64,000 nt of DNA from Longimicrobium sp. (GTDB lineage: Bacteria > Gemmatimonadota > Gemmatimonadetes > Longimicrobiales > Longimicrobiaceae), in NCBI GenBank assembly GCA_036387335.1, contig DASVTZ010000203.1, positions 1-64,000 on the forward strand. Direction: 5' to 3'. Under the pieces are notes generated by a model. The model did not search any database, was not told where the DNA came from, and was given only the letters and a program-made list of their open reading frames with translations. A program made the translations under genes and the position numbers. Positions 9,680 through 19,141 of this stretch are shown piece after piece; the stretch's first letter is position 1; each line of letters starts with the position of its first letter.

Positions 9680-10066
9680 CTACCCCTTCTCCGGCGCCGT
9701 GCGGAGGTGGCGCTCGATGGTGCGGAGGAGGGCGTGCGTGTTGATCGGCTTCAGGATGTACTCCGCGCAACCGGCTTCCATGCACGCTCGGCGGCTCCCC
9801 GCATCGTCGCGGCCGGTGAGGGCGATCACCGGGATGTCGGCGGTGGCGGGCTGGGCCTTGAGGGCGCGGACGACGTCCAGGCCGTCCATCCCGGGAAGGC
9901 CCATGTCCAGGAGCACCAGGTCAGGGGCGTGCTCGGTGGCGGTGCGGACGGCTTCGTGGCCGTCCTCGGCCGAGTGCACGCGGTAGCCGGTCTCTTCCAG
10001 GAGGATGGTGAAGGCGGTGCGGATCGGCTCGCTGTCTTCCACCAGCAGGACGGAGGCGAGCTTCAC
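9680..10066 (-). CDS. Single-domain response regulator
   Basis: 128 residues with a receiver domain only. Phospho-acceptor Asp54 in [13 protein letters not shown], acidic pair Glu10-Asp11, Thr84 in IALTG and Lys106 in LKP are all present. There is no output domain, so it acts on other proteins or passes phosphate in a relay. The GTG start overlaps the stop of the upstream kinase gene by four bases (GTGA), indicating translational coupling. Confidence 0.93.
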   Translation of the reverse strand: MKLASVLLVEDSEPIRTAFTILLEETGYRVHSAEDGHEAVRTATEHAPDLVLLDMGLPGMDGLDVVRALKAQPATADIPVIALTGRDDAGSRRACMEAGCAEYILKPINTHALLRTIERHLRTAPEKG

Positions 10067-11016
10067 GAAGGATCTTCCTCCGCCGGCGCGCCGCCATTGC
10101 CGGAGGGCTCGGCCTCAGCGCTGGGGAGGGTGAAGAAGAAGCGGCTCCCGCGGCCCAGCTCGCTCTGCACCCGGATGTCGCCGCCGTGCAGCTGCACGAA
10201 CTGCCGCGCGATCGCCAGCCCCAGCCCCGTGCCGTGATGCGAGCGCGCGCGGGAGGTGTCCACCTGCGCGAACTCCTGAAAGATCAGCTCGTGGAACTGC
10301 GGGTCGATGCCGATCCCCGTGTCGGTGACGGCGATCTCCACCCAATCCGGGCGCTCGGGGGCGCGGCGGGCCTCCACCAGGAGATGTCCATCCTCCGGCG
10401 TGAACTTGATGGCGTTGCCGATCAGGTTCCCCAGCACGTGCGCCACCTTGTCCTTGTCCGCGCGCACCGGCGGGAGCCCCGGCTCGGCGCGCACGTCGAA
10501 GTTGAGGTGCTTGCGGTCCAGGAGCGACGCGTTCATCCCGTGCACGCCCTGCACCACCTCCTCCACGGGGAACTCGGTGGTCTGCAGCGTAATGGCCTGC
10601 GCGTTCGTGCGGGCGTAGGTGAGGATCTCCTCGATCATCCCCAGGAGCTGCCGGCAGGCGCCGATCATCGACTCGATGGCGTCCGTCTGCCGCGTGCTCA
10701 GCTCTCCCAGGAGACCGTCACGCAGGATCTCGCCGTAGGTGACGATGGCGGTGAGGGGGGTGCGCAGCTCGTGCGAGACGTTGGTGAGGAACTGGCTCTT
10801 GGCCACGTCCAAATTGCGGAGCTCCAGCACGAGCCGCTCCAGCTCCTCGATGCGCTGCCCGGGGCCACTGGGGCCCTCGTCGTCCGACTCCAGCACGAGG
10901 TCGTGCGGGGGCCCGGCGCGCGGCGGCTCCACGATGCGGAACCCTTCGCGGGCCAGCACGTCGCGCAGTCGCGCAGCCTCCTTGTCCCCCTGGATGGAAA
11001 GCCGGAGATCGTTCAT
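10063..11016 (-). CDS. Soluble sensor histidine kinase
   Basis: 317 residues. A short N-terminal region (1-60) of unknown fold leads into a coiled segment (about 55-75), then the HisKA box SHELRTP with phospho-acceptor His82. The HATPase_c domain has N box [10 protein letters not shown]1 DTGIGID and G2 GTGLGLAI. There is no transmembrane helix, so the signal must be cytoplasmic or come from a partner. It is translationally coupled to the receiver protein at 9680-10066 and is probably its cognate kinase. Confidence 0.93.
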   Translation of the reverse strand: MNDLRLSIQGDKEAARLRDVLAREGFRIVEPPRAGPPHDLVLESDDEGPSGPGQRIEELERLVLELRNLDVAKSQFLTNVSHELRTPLTAIVTYGEILRDGLLGELSTRQTDAIESMIGACRQLLGMIEEILTYARTNAQAITLQTTEFPVEEVVQGVHGMNASLLDRKHLNFDVRAEPGLPPVRADKDKVAHVLGNLIGNAIKFTPEDGHLLVEARRAPERPDWVEIAVTDTGIGIDPQFHELIFQEFAQVDTSRARSHHGTGLGLAIARQFVQLHGGDIRVQSELGRGSRFFFTLPSAEAEPSGNGGAPAEEDPS

Positions 11017-11052
11017 GCCTGCCCGGAAGTGGAACGTTTGTAGACCCTCAAT

Positions 11053-12840
11053 CTAGGCCTCCCGCGAAGCGGCGGCAAGGAGATCGCCCCCGTCCAGATC
11101 CTCCGCCAGCAGCTGCCGCCGCTGGAGCGCCGCGTACACGCCGCCGCGCTGCAGCAGCTCGGTGTGCGTCCCCTGCTCGGCCACCCGGCCGTCGTCCAGC
11201 ACCAGGATCAGCTCCGCGTGCATCACCGCGGTCACGCGGTGGCTGACGATGATGGACGTGCGCTCCTCAAGTACGCCGCGCAGCCCTTCCAGGATCTCAT
11301 ATTCGGTGTGCGTGTCCACGGCGGAGAGCGCGTCGTCCAGAACCAGCACCCGCGCCTCCCGCGCGATGGCGCGGGCCAGCGCCGCGCGCTGCTTCTGCCC
11401 ACCGGAGAGGTTGATCCCTCGCTCCCCCAGCAGCGTGTCGTACCCGGCCGGGAATGCGGCGACCGTGTCGTGCAGCCGGGCGACTTCGGCGGCCGCGCGT
11501 ACCCGTGCGCCCCTGCGCTCCGCGTCCGGCTCGTGGAACCCGAGCGCCAGGTTGTCCTCGATGGTGGTGGAGAAGAGAAAGGTGTCCTGCGGCACGACGG
11601 CCACCTCGGCGCGCAGGCGCTCCAGCGGCCAGAGGCTCACCGGCACCCCGTCCAGCCTCACCTCGCCCTCGGTGGGATCGTACGTTCGCGTCAGGAGCTG
11701 CACCACCGTGCTCTTGCCGCTCCCCGTGGGGCCCACGATGGCGACCGTGGAGCCGGGCGGCACGCGGAAGCTGACGTCGCGCAGGACGTCGCGCTCGGTG
11801 CCGGGGTAGCGGAACGAGACGCCGCGGAACTCGATCTCGCCGCGCACGCGCTCCGGCGCGGCGGCGTCGGGCGCGTCGGCGACGGCGGGGACGGCGTCAA
11901 GCACCCGCGACACGCGCCCCATGGACGCGGCGCCGCGCTGGAAGAGGTTCACCACCCACCCGAGTGCGATCATCGGCCAGATCAGCATCCCCAGGTAGAG
12001 GATGAAGACCACGAAGTCGCCGTTGGTGATGTCGCCCGCCATGATCGCGCGCCCGCCCACCCAGAGCGCCGTCATCATCGCCAGGCCGCCGAGCAGTCCC
12101 AGCGACGGGTAGAAGAGCCCCGAGGTGCGCGCCAGCTCCACGTTGCGCCGGAGGTACTCGTGCGAGATTTCGCGGAAGCGCCCGCTCTGGTACTCCTCCT
12201 GGCCGTACGCCTTGACGATGCGCTGCCCCGCAAGGTTCTCCTGCGCCACGGTGGAGAGGAGCCCCTGCTGCTCCTGGATCTTCTCGAACCGCTCGTGGAT
12301 CACCTTGCCGAACCAGATGGTCACCGGCGGCAGGAGGAGGATGGGGATCAGGGTGGTGGCGGTCATCCAGGGGTCGATCCACACCATCCTGGTGAGCGCG
12401 AACAGGGCGAAGACGACGGTGCTGGCGAGATACATGTACGCCGGCCCGGCCACCATGCGCACGGCCGCGATGTCGCTGGTGGCGCGGCTCATGATGTCGC
12501 CCGTGGGGTGCTGGGCGTAGAAGCCGGCGTCCAGCCGCAGCAGGCGCTCAAAGAAGTCGTTGCGCAGGTCCAGCTCCACCCAGCGCGACACGCCGTTGAG
12601 GATCTCGCGCATCCCGTAGCGCGCCGCGCCGGCCAACGTCGCGACTCCGAGGGAAAGCGCGGCGTAACGGAAGATGGCCGTGCGCGTGGTTCCGGGGACC
12701 GAGAGCGCATCGATCCCCCACTTGACGCACTCCAGGCTCAGCACGCTCAGCGCGTTGGCCGCCACCACCATCACCATCCCCCACGCGATCTTCCCGCGGT
12801 AGCGGCGGAGGTAGGGGATCAGCGCTCTCAGTTGCTTCAC
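11053..12840 (-). CDS. ABC exporter half-transporter (MsbA/LmrA type)
   Basis: 595 residues from a GTG at 12840 with AGAGG six bases upstream; reading further upstream only translates repeat DNA. N-terminal six-helix membrane domain (about 15-300) and C-terminal ATPase. Walker A GPTGSGKST (370-378), Q-loop Gln418, signature LSGGQ (478-482), Walker B VLVLDD, D-loop SAVD and H-loop His534 are intact. The usual catalytic Glu after Walker B is Asp503, as in one subunit of heterodimeric exporters such as the YheI/LmrC type. No partner half is encoded nearby. Substrate unknown (lipid or drug). Confidence 0.92.
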   Translation of the reverse strand: MKQLRALIPYLRRYRGKIAWGMVMVVAANALSVLSLECVKWGIDALSVPGTTRTAIFRYAALSLGVATLAGAARYGMREILNGVSRWVELDLRNDFFERLLRLDAGFYAQHPTGDIMSRATSDIAAVRMVAGPAYMYLASTVVFALFALTRMVWIDPWMTATTLIPILLLPPVTIWFGKVIHERFEKIQEQQGLLSTVAQENLAGQRIVKAYGQEEYQSGRFREISHEYLRRNVELARTSGLFYPSLGLLGGLAMMTALWVGGRAIMAGDITNGDFVVFILYLGMLIWPMIALGWVVNLFQRGAASMGRVSRVLDAVPAVADAPDAAAPERVRGEIEFRGVSFRYPGTERDVLRDVSFRVPPGSTVAIVGPTGSGKSTVVQLLTRTYDPTEGEVRLDGVPVSLWPLERLRAEVAVVPQDTFLFSTTIEDNLALGFHEPDAERRGARVRAAAEVARLHDTVAAFPAGYDTLLGERGINLSGGQKQRAALARAIAREARVLVLDDALSAVDTHTEYEILEGLRGVLEERTSIIVSHRVTAVMHAELILVLDDGRVAEQGTHTELLQRGGVYAALQRRQLLAEDLDGGDLLAAASREA

Positions 12841-13236
12841 GTACACCTCTGTGGGCCGTGGCACTCGTGCGGGCTTGCAGCTTAATGCGTTGCACCGTCT
12901 CTGTACAAGGCTTGTACTGTAACATGACGAGCGCCCCACCCGTCCCTGCGGATGGAGCGCTCCTGTTCGGCCAGCGGGCGGGCAGGTGAAGGGTCGGGGA
13001 GGGACCGGGCGAGTAAACTCGCTGCAACAAAAGCACAAAGTCCGCCTTCGCGGACTCGGGGCTCCGATGCCCGTCTATCGAGCCGGCTTCAGCCGCCTTC
13101 GCGTGGTTCCAGCCGGGGGATTCATCCCCCGGCAATGCGGCGCCGGTGCCCGTTCCCGTTCCCCGCCGCCTCCGAGCCTGCGAAGGCAGGCTTCCCGCGG
13201 TTGTTGCAGCGGTTTCAACCGCCGGCCTACTTCCCC
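12841..13236. repeat. Gene-free region with composite hairpin repeat (family C, copy 1 at 13009-13226)
   Basis: 12841-13008 holds the exporter's upstream region with no clear feature. 13009-13226 is a full family C element. In order its hairpins are GCGAG-TAAA-CTCGC, GTCCGC-CTTC-GCGGAC, CGGC-TTCA-GCCG, GGGGGA-TTCA-TCCCCC, a GCCTGC/GCAGGC hairpin and GGT-TTCA-ACC. The order and about 200-bp length match the copy at 59977-60178. It lies at the 3' end of ggt and could end its transcription. Confidence 0.82.
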
Positions 13237-15030
13237 CTACTGCACCACCGGCCGCGCCACCTCCGTCACCCCCACGGCCGCACCGCCGCGGCGCGGGTCG
13301 GCGACGGCGGTCATGGCGCCATTGGTGACGACGATGGACTGCACGTCGCCCTGGAAGCCCTGGCGCTCGGCCACGACGTGCCCCATCGCGCGGAGCCGGG
13401 TGACGGTGGCCGCGTCCAGGCCGCGGCGCTCGTAGCGGAGCGAGTCGGGGAGGTGCTGGTGGTGGAGGCGCGGGGCGGAGGTGGCGGTCGCCACGTCCAT
13501 CCCGAAGTCCACCACGTTGGAGACCTGCTGGACGATGGAGGTGATGATGGTGGAGCCGCCCGGCGTCCCCGTCACCAGCTTCACGCGGCCGGAGGGGTCG
13601 AGGACGATGGTGGGCGTCATCGCCGAGAGCATGCGCTTGCGAGGGGCGATGGCGTTCGCGGCACCCTGCACCAGCCCGAACTGGTTGGCGACCCCGGGCT
13701 TGGAGGTGAAGTCGTCCATCTCGTTGTTGAGCAGGAAGCCCGCACCGGGCACCGTCACCAGGTTGCCGTACGGCGAGTTGATGGTGGTGGTGACCGACAC
13801 CGCGTTCCCCCGCTGGTCCATGATGGAGTAGTGCGTCGTCTCCGTCCCCTCGGCGGGGGGCGGACCGAGGCCGGGCGCGACCTCGGCGGAGGTGGTGGCG
13901 CGGTCGCGGCGGATGGTCGCGCGGCGGGTGGCGGCGTAGGCATCCGAGATCATCCGCGCGGTGGGCTGCGGGACGAAGTCCGGGTCGGCCAGGTACGCGT
14001 TGCGGTCCGCGTACGCCCGCCGCGCGGCCTCGGCGAAGAGGTGCACGTGCTCGGGCCCCATGAACCTCATCCGCCGAAGGTCGTAGCCCTCCAGGATCTT
14101 GAGCATCGCCGCCATCGTGGCGCCGCCGGAGGAGGGGGGCGGCATGGAGATCACCTCGTGGCCGCGGTAGCGGAAGCGGACCGGCTCGCGCCAGATGGCC
14201 CGGTAGCGTCCCATGTCCTCGCGCGTGATCAGCCCGCCGCCGCGCCGCATCTCCGCCTCCACCAGCTCGGCAGTGCGGCCGGTGTAGAAGCCGTCGCGGC
14301 CGTTGCGGGCGATACGCCGCAGCGTCTCCGCGAGATCGGACTGCACCAGGCGGTCGCCCACGCGCAGCGGCTCGCCGCGGCGGGTGAAGATGCGCATCGT
14401 CTCCGCGTTCTTGACCAGCTCCTTGCGGTTGTTGTAGAACGACTGCGCCAGCCGCTGGTGCACCACGATTCCTTCGGCCAGGTTCGCCGCCGGCTCCACC
14501 AGCTCGGCCCACGGGAGGTGCCCGAAGCGCTTGTGCGCCTCCCACATCCCCGCCACGGAACCGGGGACGCCGGCCGCCAGGTGTCCCTCGGTGGACTTGC
14601 TGGTGACGTTCCCCGCCGCGTCCAGGAACATGTCGCGGGTCGCGCGCGCCGGCGCCATCTCCCTGAAGTCGAGCGCCGCGGTCGTCCCGTCCGCCATCCT
14701 CACCACCATGAACCCTCCCCCGCCGATGTTGCCGGCCTCGGGGTTGACGACGGCGAGCGCGAAGTGGGTCGCGACCGCCGCGTCGACCGCGTTGCCGCCA
14801 CGGCGCAGGATCTCGGCTCCCACCTCGCTCGCCATGCGGTCGGTCGTCACCACCATCCCGGCCGTGGAGCGCACCGGCGCGATGGCCCCGCGCGGGTGCT
14901 CCCACGCCGGCGGGAAGAGGCGCGACGTGTCCTGCGCGACGGCTTCATGCGCAGGCGCGGCCCCGCCCCGCCCGATCACCAGGGCCAGGAGCGGAAGGAC
15001 GGGAACGAGTGCGGCGCGGCGGAGGTTCAT
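13237..15030 (-). CDS. ggt: Gamma-glutamyltransferase
   Basis: 597 residues. The N-terminal signal peptide (about 1-25, RRAALVPVLPLLALVIG) sends it to the periplasm. As an Ntn-hydrolase the precursor should cleave itself before Thr398 in ETTHYSIMD, giving a large and a small subunit. The small subunit keeps the NNEMDDF and GTPGGSTIIT loops. It hydrolyses or transfers the gamma-glutamyl group of glutathione and related peptides. It is divergent from murQ; whether it also attacks gamma-D-Glu bonds of muropeptides is only a thought from context. Confidence 0.94.
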   Translation of the reverse strand: MNLRRAALVPVLPLLALVIGRGGAAPAHEAVAQDTSRLFPPAWEHPRGAIAPVRSTAGMVVTTDRMASEVGAEILRRGGNAVDAAVATHFALAVVNPEAGNIGGGGFMVVRMADGTTAALDFREMAPARATRDMFLDAAGNVTSKSTEGHLAAGVPGSVAGMWEAHKRFGHLPWAELVEPAANLAEGIVVHQRLAQSFYNNRKELVKNAETMRIFTRRGEPLRVGDRLVQSDLAETLRRIARNGRDGFYTGRTAELVEAEMRRGGGLITREDMGRYRAIWREPVRFRYRGHEVISMPPPSSGGATMAAMLKILEGYDLRRMRFMGPEHVHLFAEAARRAYADRNAYLADPDFVPQPTARMISDAYAATRRATIRRDRATTSAEVAPGLGPPPAEGTETTHYSIMDQRGNAVSVTTTINSPYGNLVTVPGAGFLLNNEMDDFTSKPGVANQFGLVQGAANAIAPRKRMLSAMTPTIVLDPSGRVKLVTGTPGGSTIITSIVQQVSNVVDFGMDVATATSAPRLHHQHLPDSLRYERRGLDAATVTRLRAMGHVVAERQGFQGDVQSIVVTNGAMTAVADPRRGGAAVGVTEVARPVVQ

Positions 15031-15064
15031 GCGACGGGACGGTGTGGGTGAAGGTATGGCGAAG

Positions 15065-15155
15065 TCCTAAGTGCTAAGTCCTAAGTGCCAAGTGAAAAGC
15101 GCACTCACGCACCGCTGTTCAGCACTCAGCACTTGGCACTCAGCACTTCCTTTCA
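15065..15155. repeat. Family E inverted repeat (AGTGCTAAGTCC units)
   Basis: A left arm of AAGTGCTAAGTCCTAAGTGC-type units pairs loosely with a right arm of GCACTCAGCACTTGGCACT units. Further copies lie at 19346-19382 and 36514-36597. It sits between the divergent ggt and murQ starts, so it is part of, or next to, their promoter region. Confidence 0.7.
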
Positions 15156-15294
15156 TGCTACACCCCCCGCCGCCCGTAGACCAGCCCCCGATAAACACCC
15201 GCCGCGACGGCTGCGCTCTTGCATCGGGGCCGATCTCCGCCCACGTTGGGGCGTGCGTGCGCGGGGCGGTCCCGCGCCTTTCCCACTCGACGCG

Positions 15295-16209
15295 ATGACC
15301 CAGAGACCCCCGCTGGACCCGCGCCTCACCGAGCAGCGCAACCCCGCCACCACGGAGATCGACCGCCTTTCGGCGCTGGAGATCGTCCGGGTGATCAACG
15401 AGGAAGACCACAAGATCGCCCCCGCCGTCGCCACCCAGCTGGAGCAGATCGCCGAGGCGGTGGAGATCGCCGCGGACTGCTTCCGCAACGGCGGGCGGCT
15501 GGTGTACTTCGGCGCCGGGACCTCCGGGCGCCTGGGCGTGCTGGACGCATCGGAGATGCCCCCCACCTACGGCATCGATCCCAGCCTGGTGCGCGGGGTG
15601 ATCGCGGGTGGGTACGAGGCCCTCACCAACGCCATCGAAGGCGCGGAGGACAGCCGCGAGGAGGGCGCCCGCATCGTCGACGAGATGGAGGTCGGCGCGG
15701 GCGACTTCGCCTTCGGCATCGCCGCGTCGGGCACCACGCCGTACGTGCACGGGGCGCTGTCGCGGGCGAAGGAGCGCGGCGCACGCACCGGCTTCCTCCT
15801 CTGCACCCCGCCCGCGGACTGGATGCTGGAGAAGTACGACGTGGTGATCGCGCCGCTCCCCGGCCCTGAGGTGGTGACGGGGAGCACGCGCATGAAGGCG
15901 GGGACGGCCACCAAGCTGGTGCTCAACACCCTCACCACCGGCGCGATGATCCGCACGGGAAAGGTGTTCGGCAACCTGATGGTGGACCTGCGCGCTACCA
16001 ACGAGAAGCTGCGCGACCGCAGCGAGCGCATCCTCATGGAAACGCTCGACCTGGAGCGCGACGCCGCCCGCGGGCTCCTGGCCCGGGCCGGGGGCAGCGT
16101 CAAGACGGCGATGGTGATGTTCTGGTGCGAAACCGACCGCGACGAGTCCACCCGCATCCTGCTGCGCGCGGGCGGTCGGCTGGGCGAAGTGCTCAAGAGC
16201 ACGCGGTGA
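15295..16209 (+). CDS. murQ: N-acetylmuramic acid 6-phosphate etherase
   Basis: 304 residues from the ATG at 15295. The SIS-domain enzyme removes the lactyl ether of MurNAc-6-phosphate to give GlcNAc-6-phosphate and lactate, a late step of cell-wall recycling. Motifs: GAGTSGRLGVLDASE with catalytic-type Glu87, GAEDS with Glu118, the ASGTTPYV phosphate loop, and GSTRMKAGTATKL. Length is normal. It heads an apparent operon with the next three genes; its stop overlaps the GTG of the next gene (GTGA). anmK two genes on supplies its substrate, so the pathway context is strong. Confidence 0.96.
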   Translation: MTQRPPLDPRLTEQRNPATTEIDRLSALEIVRVINEEDHKIAPAVATQLEQIAEAVEIAADCFRNGGRLVYFGAGTSGRLGVLDASEMPPTYGIDPSLVRGVIAGGYEALTNAIEGAEDSREEGARIVDEMEVGAGDFAFGIAASGTTPYVHGALSRAKERGARTGFLLCTPPADWMLEKYDVVIAPLPGPEVVTGSTRMKAGTATKLVLNTLTTGAMIRTGKVFGNLMVDLRATNEKLRDRSERILMETLDLERDAARGLLARAGGSVKTAMVMFWCETDRDESTRILLRAGGRLGEVLKSTR

Positions 16210-16670
16210 CGTTCGCGCCGTTCGCCTTTCCCGCGCGTCCGCCCTCAGAGGTGGAGTGGGAGGAGCTCCTGGTGCGCCTGGAGATCACACCGCGCGCCCT
16301 GGGCCTCGCCGTGGACGATGCGGGCGGCGACTCCGCCGTGTTGCGCGAGGTGCTGCGGGACGTGATCGCCAACGAGATCTGGTGGACGGAGCTGCTCCAA
16401 AAACTGCGCGATGGGCGCCCCGTCCACATGAACCGCGCCATCCCCCTGTTCCCCGGTCCGGAGCCGAGCGCGGGCGAGCTGATGGAGGGCTTCGCGCAGC
16501 TCAGGGAGCGCAACTTCGCGCAGGTGCAGCGGCGCGGGCTCGTCGTGTGGGATTGGGAGTCTCCCATCGAAGGGCGCGAGGACACCCTGACCGCCTACCA
16601 GGTGCTCCAGGCGATGGCGCACGGCGACGGCGAGATGCTGGCCGCAGTGCGCGCAGCCGGGCGGGGGTAG
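16206..16670 (+). CDS. Small helical protein, possibly DinB-like
   Basis: 154 residues from the GTG at 16206 that overlaps the murQ stop. It is mainly helical, with NEIWWTELL and a late AMAHGDGEM segment that faintly recall the DinB/YfiT metal-binding bundle. The usual three His ligands are not clearly present, so the family call is weak. Its position between murQ and anmK, with only four bases before anmK, means it is co-translated with muropeptide-recycling enzymes. I do not know its function. Confidence 0.7.
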   Translation: MTFAPFAFPARPPSEVEWEELLVRLEITPRALGLAVDDAGGDSAVLREVLRDVIANEIWWTELLQKLRDGRPVHMNRAIPLFPGPEPSAGELMEGFAQLRERNFAQVQRRGLVVWDWESPIEGREDTLTAYQVLQAMAHGDGEMLAAVRAAGRG

Positions 16671-16674
16671 CGCG

Positions 16675-17835
16675 ATGCTGATCGTGGGGCTGATGTCAGG
16701 CACCTCGCTGGACGGGGTGGACGCCGCGCTGGTGGATGTGGCGGGGGAGGGGATCGACGACGTGAAGGCCACCGTCGTCCAGGCCATCACCCTGCCGTAC
16801 GACGACGCGCGCCGCACGGCCATCCACGACGGCATCCTGGCCGGCACCGCCGAGGCGCTCTGCGGGCTGCACGCCGACCTGGGCGAGTGGATGGCGGAGG
16901 CGGTTGTGCGGGTTTGCCGCGAGGCGGACGTTGATCTTTCGCGGGTCGCTGCGGTGGGCTCGCACGGGCAGACGGTGTGGCACCGGCCGCCGGCGGGCGC
17001 ACGCCGCGGCGCCACGCTCCAGCTCGGCGACGCCGCGACGATCGCGGAGCGCACGGGAATCGCGGTGGTATCCGACTTCCGCACGCGCGACATCGCGGCC
17101 GGGGGGCAGGGGGCGCCGCTGGTGCCGTGGGTGGACCAGCTTCTCTTCTCGGTACCGAACCGGGCGCGCGCCCTGCAGAACATCGGCGGGATCGGCAACG
17201 TGACGCGCGTGCCGCCTCGCGGGTCAGGGGAGGAGGTGTTCGCCTTCGACACGGGGCCGGGGAACGCGCTGATCGACGCGGCGGTGGAGATCGCGACGGG
17301 GGGGAAGCTGACCTTCGACCGCGACGGCCGGCTGTCCGCGCGCGGCACGGTGGACGAGCCGCTGCTGGCCGACCTCCTGCGCCACCCGTACTTCGCCGCG
17401 GAGCCGCCCAAGAGCACGGGGCGCGAGGAGTTCGGGCGCCCGTTCGTGGCGCGGCTGGTGGAGCTGCTGGAGCCCGAGGGAGACCAGGACTGGATGGATC
17501 TCGTCGCCACGATGACCGAGCTGACCGCCCGCACCATCGCGGACGCGTACCGCCGCTGGCTCATTCCGCGCGGCCTGGACGAGGTGATCCTCACCGGCGG
17601 CGGGGCGATGAACCCTACGCTGGTGGCGCGCATCGGCGCCCTGCTCCATCCGCTGCGGCTGGTGGACGGTGCCTCGCTGGGCGTCGATCCCGAGGCGAAG
17701 GAGGCGGTGGCCTTCGCCGTGCTGGCCTGGGCCCACCTGCGCGGCATCCCCGCCAACCTCCCCTCCGCGACGGGGGCGGCGGGGCCGCGCGTACTGGGCT
17801 CGCTCACCCCCGGCGCACCGCGAGAGAACGCGTGA
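16675..17835 (+). CDS. anmK: 1,6-anhydro-N-acetylmuramic acid kinase
   Basis: 386 residues. It opens and phosphorylates 1,6-anhydro-MurNAc to MurNAc-6-phosphate, the substrate of MurQ. The N-terminal ATP loop GLMSGTSLDGVDAALV (5-20), VGSHGQTVWH near 100, the FDTGPGNALID phosphate motif near 190 and LTGGGAMNPTL near 305 are all diagnostic of the ASKHA-fold AnmK family. Length is normal. The start is four bases after the previous gene; its stop overlaps the next gene's GTG as GTGA. Confidence 0.96.
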   Translation: MLIVGLMSGTSLDGVDAALVDVAGEGIDDVKATVVQAITLPYDDARRTAIHDGILAGTAEALCGLHADLGEWMAEAVVRVCREADVDLSRVAAVGSHGQTVWHRPPAGARRGATLQLGDAATIAERTGIAVVSDFRTRDIAAGGQGAPLVPWVDQLLFSVPNRARALQNIGGIGNVTRVPPRGSGEEVFAFDTGPGNALIDAAVEIATGGKLTFDRDGRLSARGTVDEPLLADLLRHPYFAAEPPKSTGREEFGRPFVARLVELLEPEGDQDWMDLVATMTELTARTIADAYRRWLIPRGLDEVILTGGGAMNPTLVARIGALLHPLRLVDGASLGVDPEAKEAVAFAVLAWAHLRGIPANLPSATGAAGPRVLGSLTPGAPRENA

Positions 17836-19028
17836 AGCTCGTCCGCCCGCGCACCCGAATGGCACCGTGGCCGGCACGCCTCCTGGCGCTGCCGCTGCTC
17901 GCCGTGCTCGCCGGCTGCTACGTGGCGAGCGGCGCCTCCGGCCCGCGGCCGGACCGCCTGCAGGCGCGCGTCACGCGCATCCTGGACGCGGAGACGCCCT
18001 CGCCGGCGTACTACCGCGAGCGCGCCCGGCTGGAGGTGCTGGGGCGCGAACTGGACGAGGTGCTCGTGCGAATGATCCTCGATCCGGGCGTCGCGGAGCA
18101 CGTGCGCGCCAACGCCGTCACGCTCCTGGCGGACCGTGGCTCGCCGGGCGCGCTCACTCTGCTCCGCCGTGTCCTCATCTCCAGCGCGGACGACGGGGTG
18201 CGTCTGGCGGCGGTGACGGGGGTGCAGCGCTTCGCCGTCGACTCGCCGCAGGCCCGCAACGCCCTGCGCGCCGCCGTCGGCGACCCATCGCCGCGCGTGC
18301 GGCTGAACGCGCTGCAGGGGCTGGACGTGGAGGACGTGGGCCTGCTGCGCTCCGTGGTGGCGCGCGAGCCGGACCCTCAGGTGAAGCTCATCGCCCAGCA
18401 GCTCATCACGCTCTTCGAATCGCGCGGCGGTCCGCTGGCCCGCAACGCCCGCGGCGAGCTGCGCACCACGGTGGCGGACTCGGCGCCGCAGATCGTCTTC
18501 CACACCGAGTCGCCGGACACCGTGGGGGGGCTGCGGGTGGGTTCGCTGTGGGTGGAGCTTCCGCGGGCGCGGCTGGTTCCGCTGGCGCAGGGGGTGGAGG
18601 TGGTGGAGAGCGTCGTCCCCGCCTTCATGAACAGTGCCCGCACGATGGTGGTGTACGAGGCGGGGCGCGTGATCCACGTCCGCGACCTGCGCACCGGCGA
18701 GACGCGCGTGGTGGCGCCCGGCATCGCGCCGCGCCCCCTTCCGCTCACGGACCGCTTCGTCTTCCTGCAGGAGGTCCCCTCCGAGCGGCAGGACACGGCG
18801 GGGGGCACCAGCCTGGTGTACCGCGTGATCCGGGCTCCCTTCGCGGGGGGGCCCACGGAGCGCCTCGGCCTGGTGAGCGCCGTCGCGCGTCCAGAGCGCC
18901 ACCGGGGTGCCTCGCCCGTGCGGCGCATGGTGGTGGGCGAGCTGCGGCAGGGCTTCGTGCTGCGCGCGCCCGGCATGGCGCCGTTCGTGCTCCCGCCCGG
19001 GCCTACGGAGCCGCCGGCGAGACCATAG
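17832..19028 (+). CDS. HEAT-repeat lipoprotein of unknown function
   Basis: 398 residues from the GTG at 17832 overlapping the anmK stop. The signal peptide ends in lipobox LAGC with Cys29. Residues about 50-200 look like HEAT/PBS-lyase-type helical repeats (AVTLLADRGSPGALTLLRRVL, AVTGVQRFAVDSPQARNALRAAV, ALQGLDVEDVGLLRSVV). Residues about 220-390 are beta-rich and propeller-like, with the phrase IHVRDLRTGETRVVAPG. Nothing catalytic is visible. Translational coupling to anmK suggests an envelope role connected with wall turnover; this is inference only. Confidence 0.85.
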   Translation: MKLVRPRTRMAPWPARLLALPLLAVLAGCYVASGASGPRPDRLQARVTRILDAETPSPAYYRERARLEVLGRELDEVLVRMILDPGVAEHVRANAVTLLADRGSPGALTLLRRVLISSADDGVRLAAVTGVQRFAVDSPQARNALRAAVGDPSPRVRLNALQGLDVEDVGLLRSVVAREPDPQVKLIAQQLITLFESRGGPLARNARGELRTTVADSAPQIVFHTESPDTVGGLRVGSLWVELPRARLVPLAQGVEVVESVVPAFMNSARTMVVYEAGRVIHVRDLRTGETRVVAPGIAPRPLPLTDRFVFLQEVPSERQDTAGGTSLVYRVIRAPFAGGPTERLGLVSAVARPERHRGASPVRRMVVGELRQGFVLRAPGMAPFVLPPGPTEPPARP

Positions 19029-19053
19029 GGGGAGTGCGTGAGTGCGTTAGTGC

Positions 19054-19102
19054 GGGGAATGGGGAATGGGGAATGGGGAATGGGGAATGGGGAATGGGGA
19101 AT
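19054..19102 (+). repeat. Tandem heptamer (GGGGAAT)7
   Basis: Seven exact tandem GGGGAAT units. A shorter inverted stretch (ATTCCCC units) lies at 21061-21086, so the two flank nagZ in opposite orientation. Confidence 0.9.
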
Positions 19103-19141
19103 TGGGACGACAGGCAGGAAACGATACCCGCACCCCCTTCC

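Noticed and set aside
19054-19102. Heptamer tandem as a replication-origin iteron array
   Set aside because: No DnaA boxes, rep gene or AT-rich unwinding region nearby; the unit is simple-sequence DNA.
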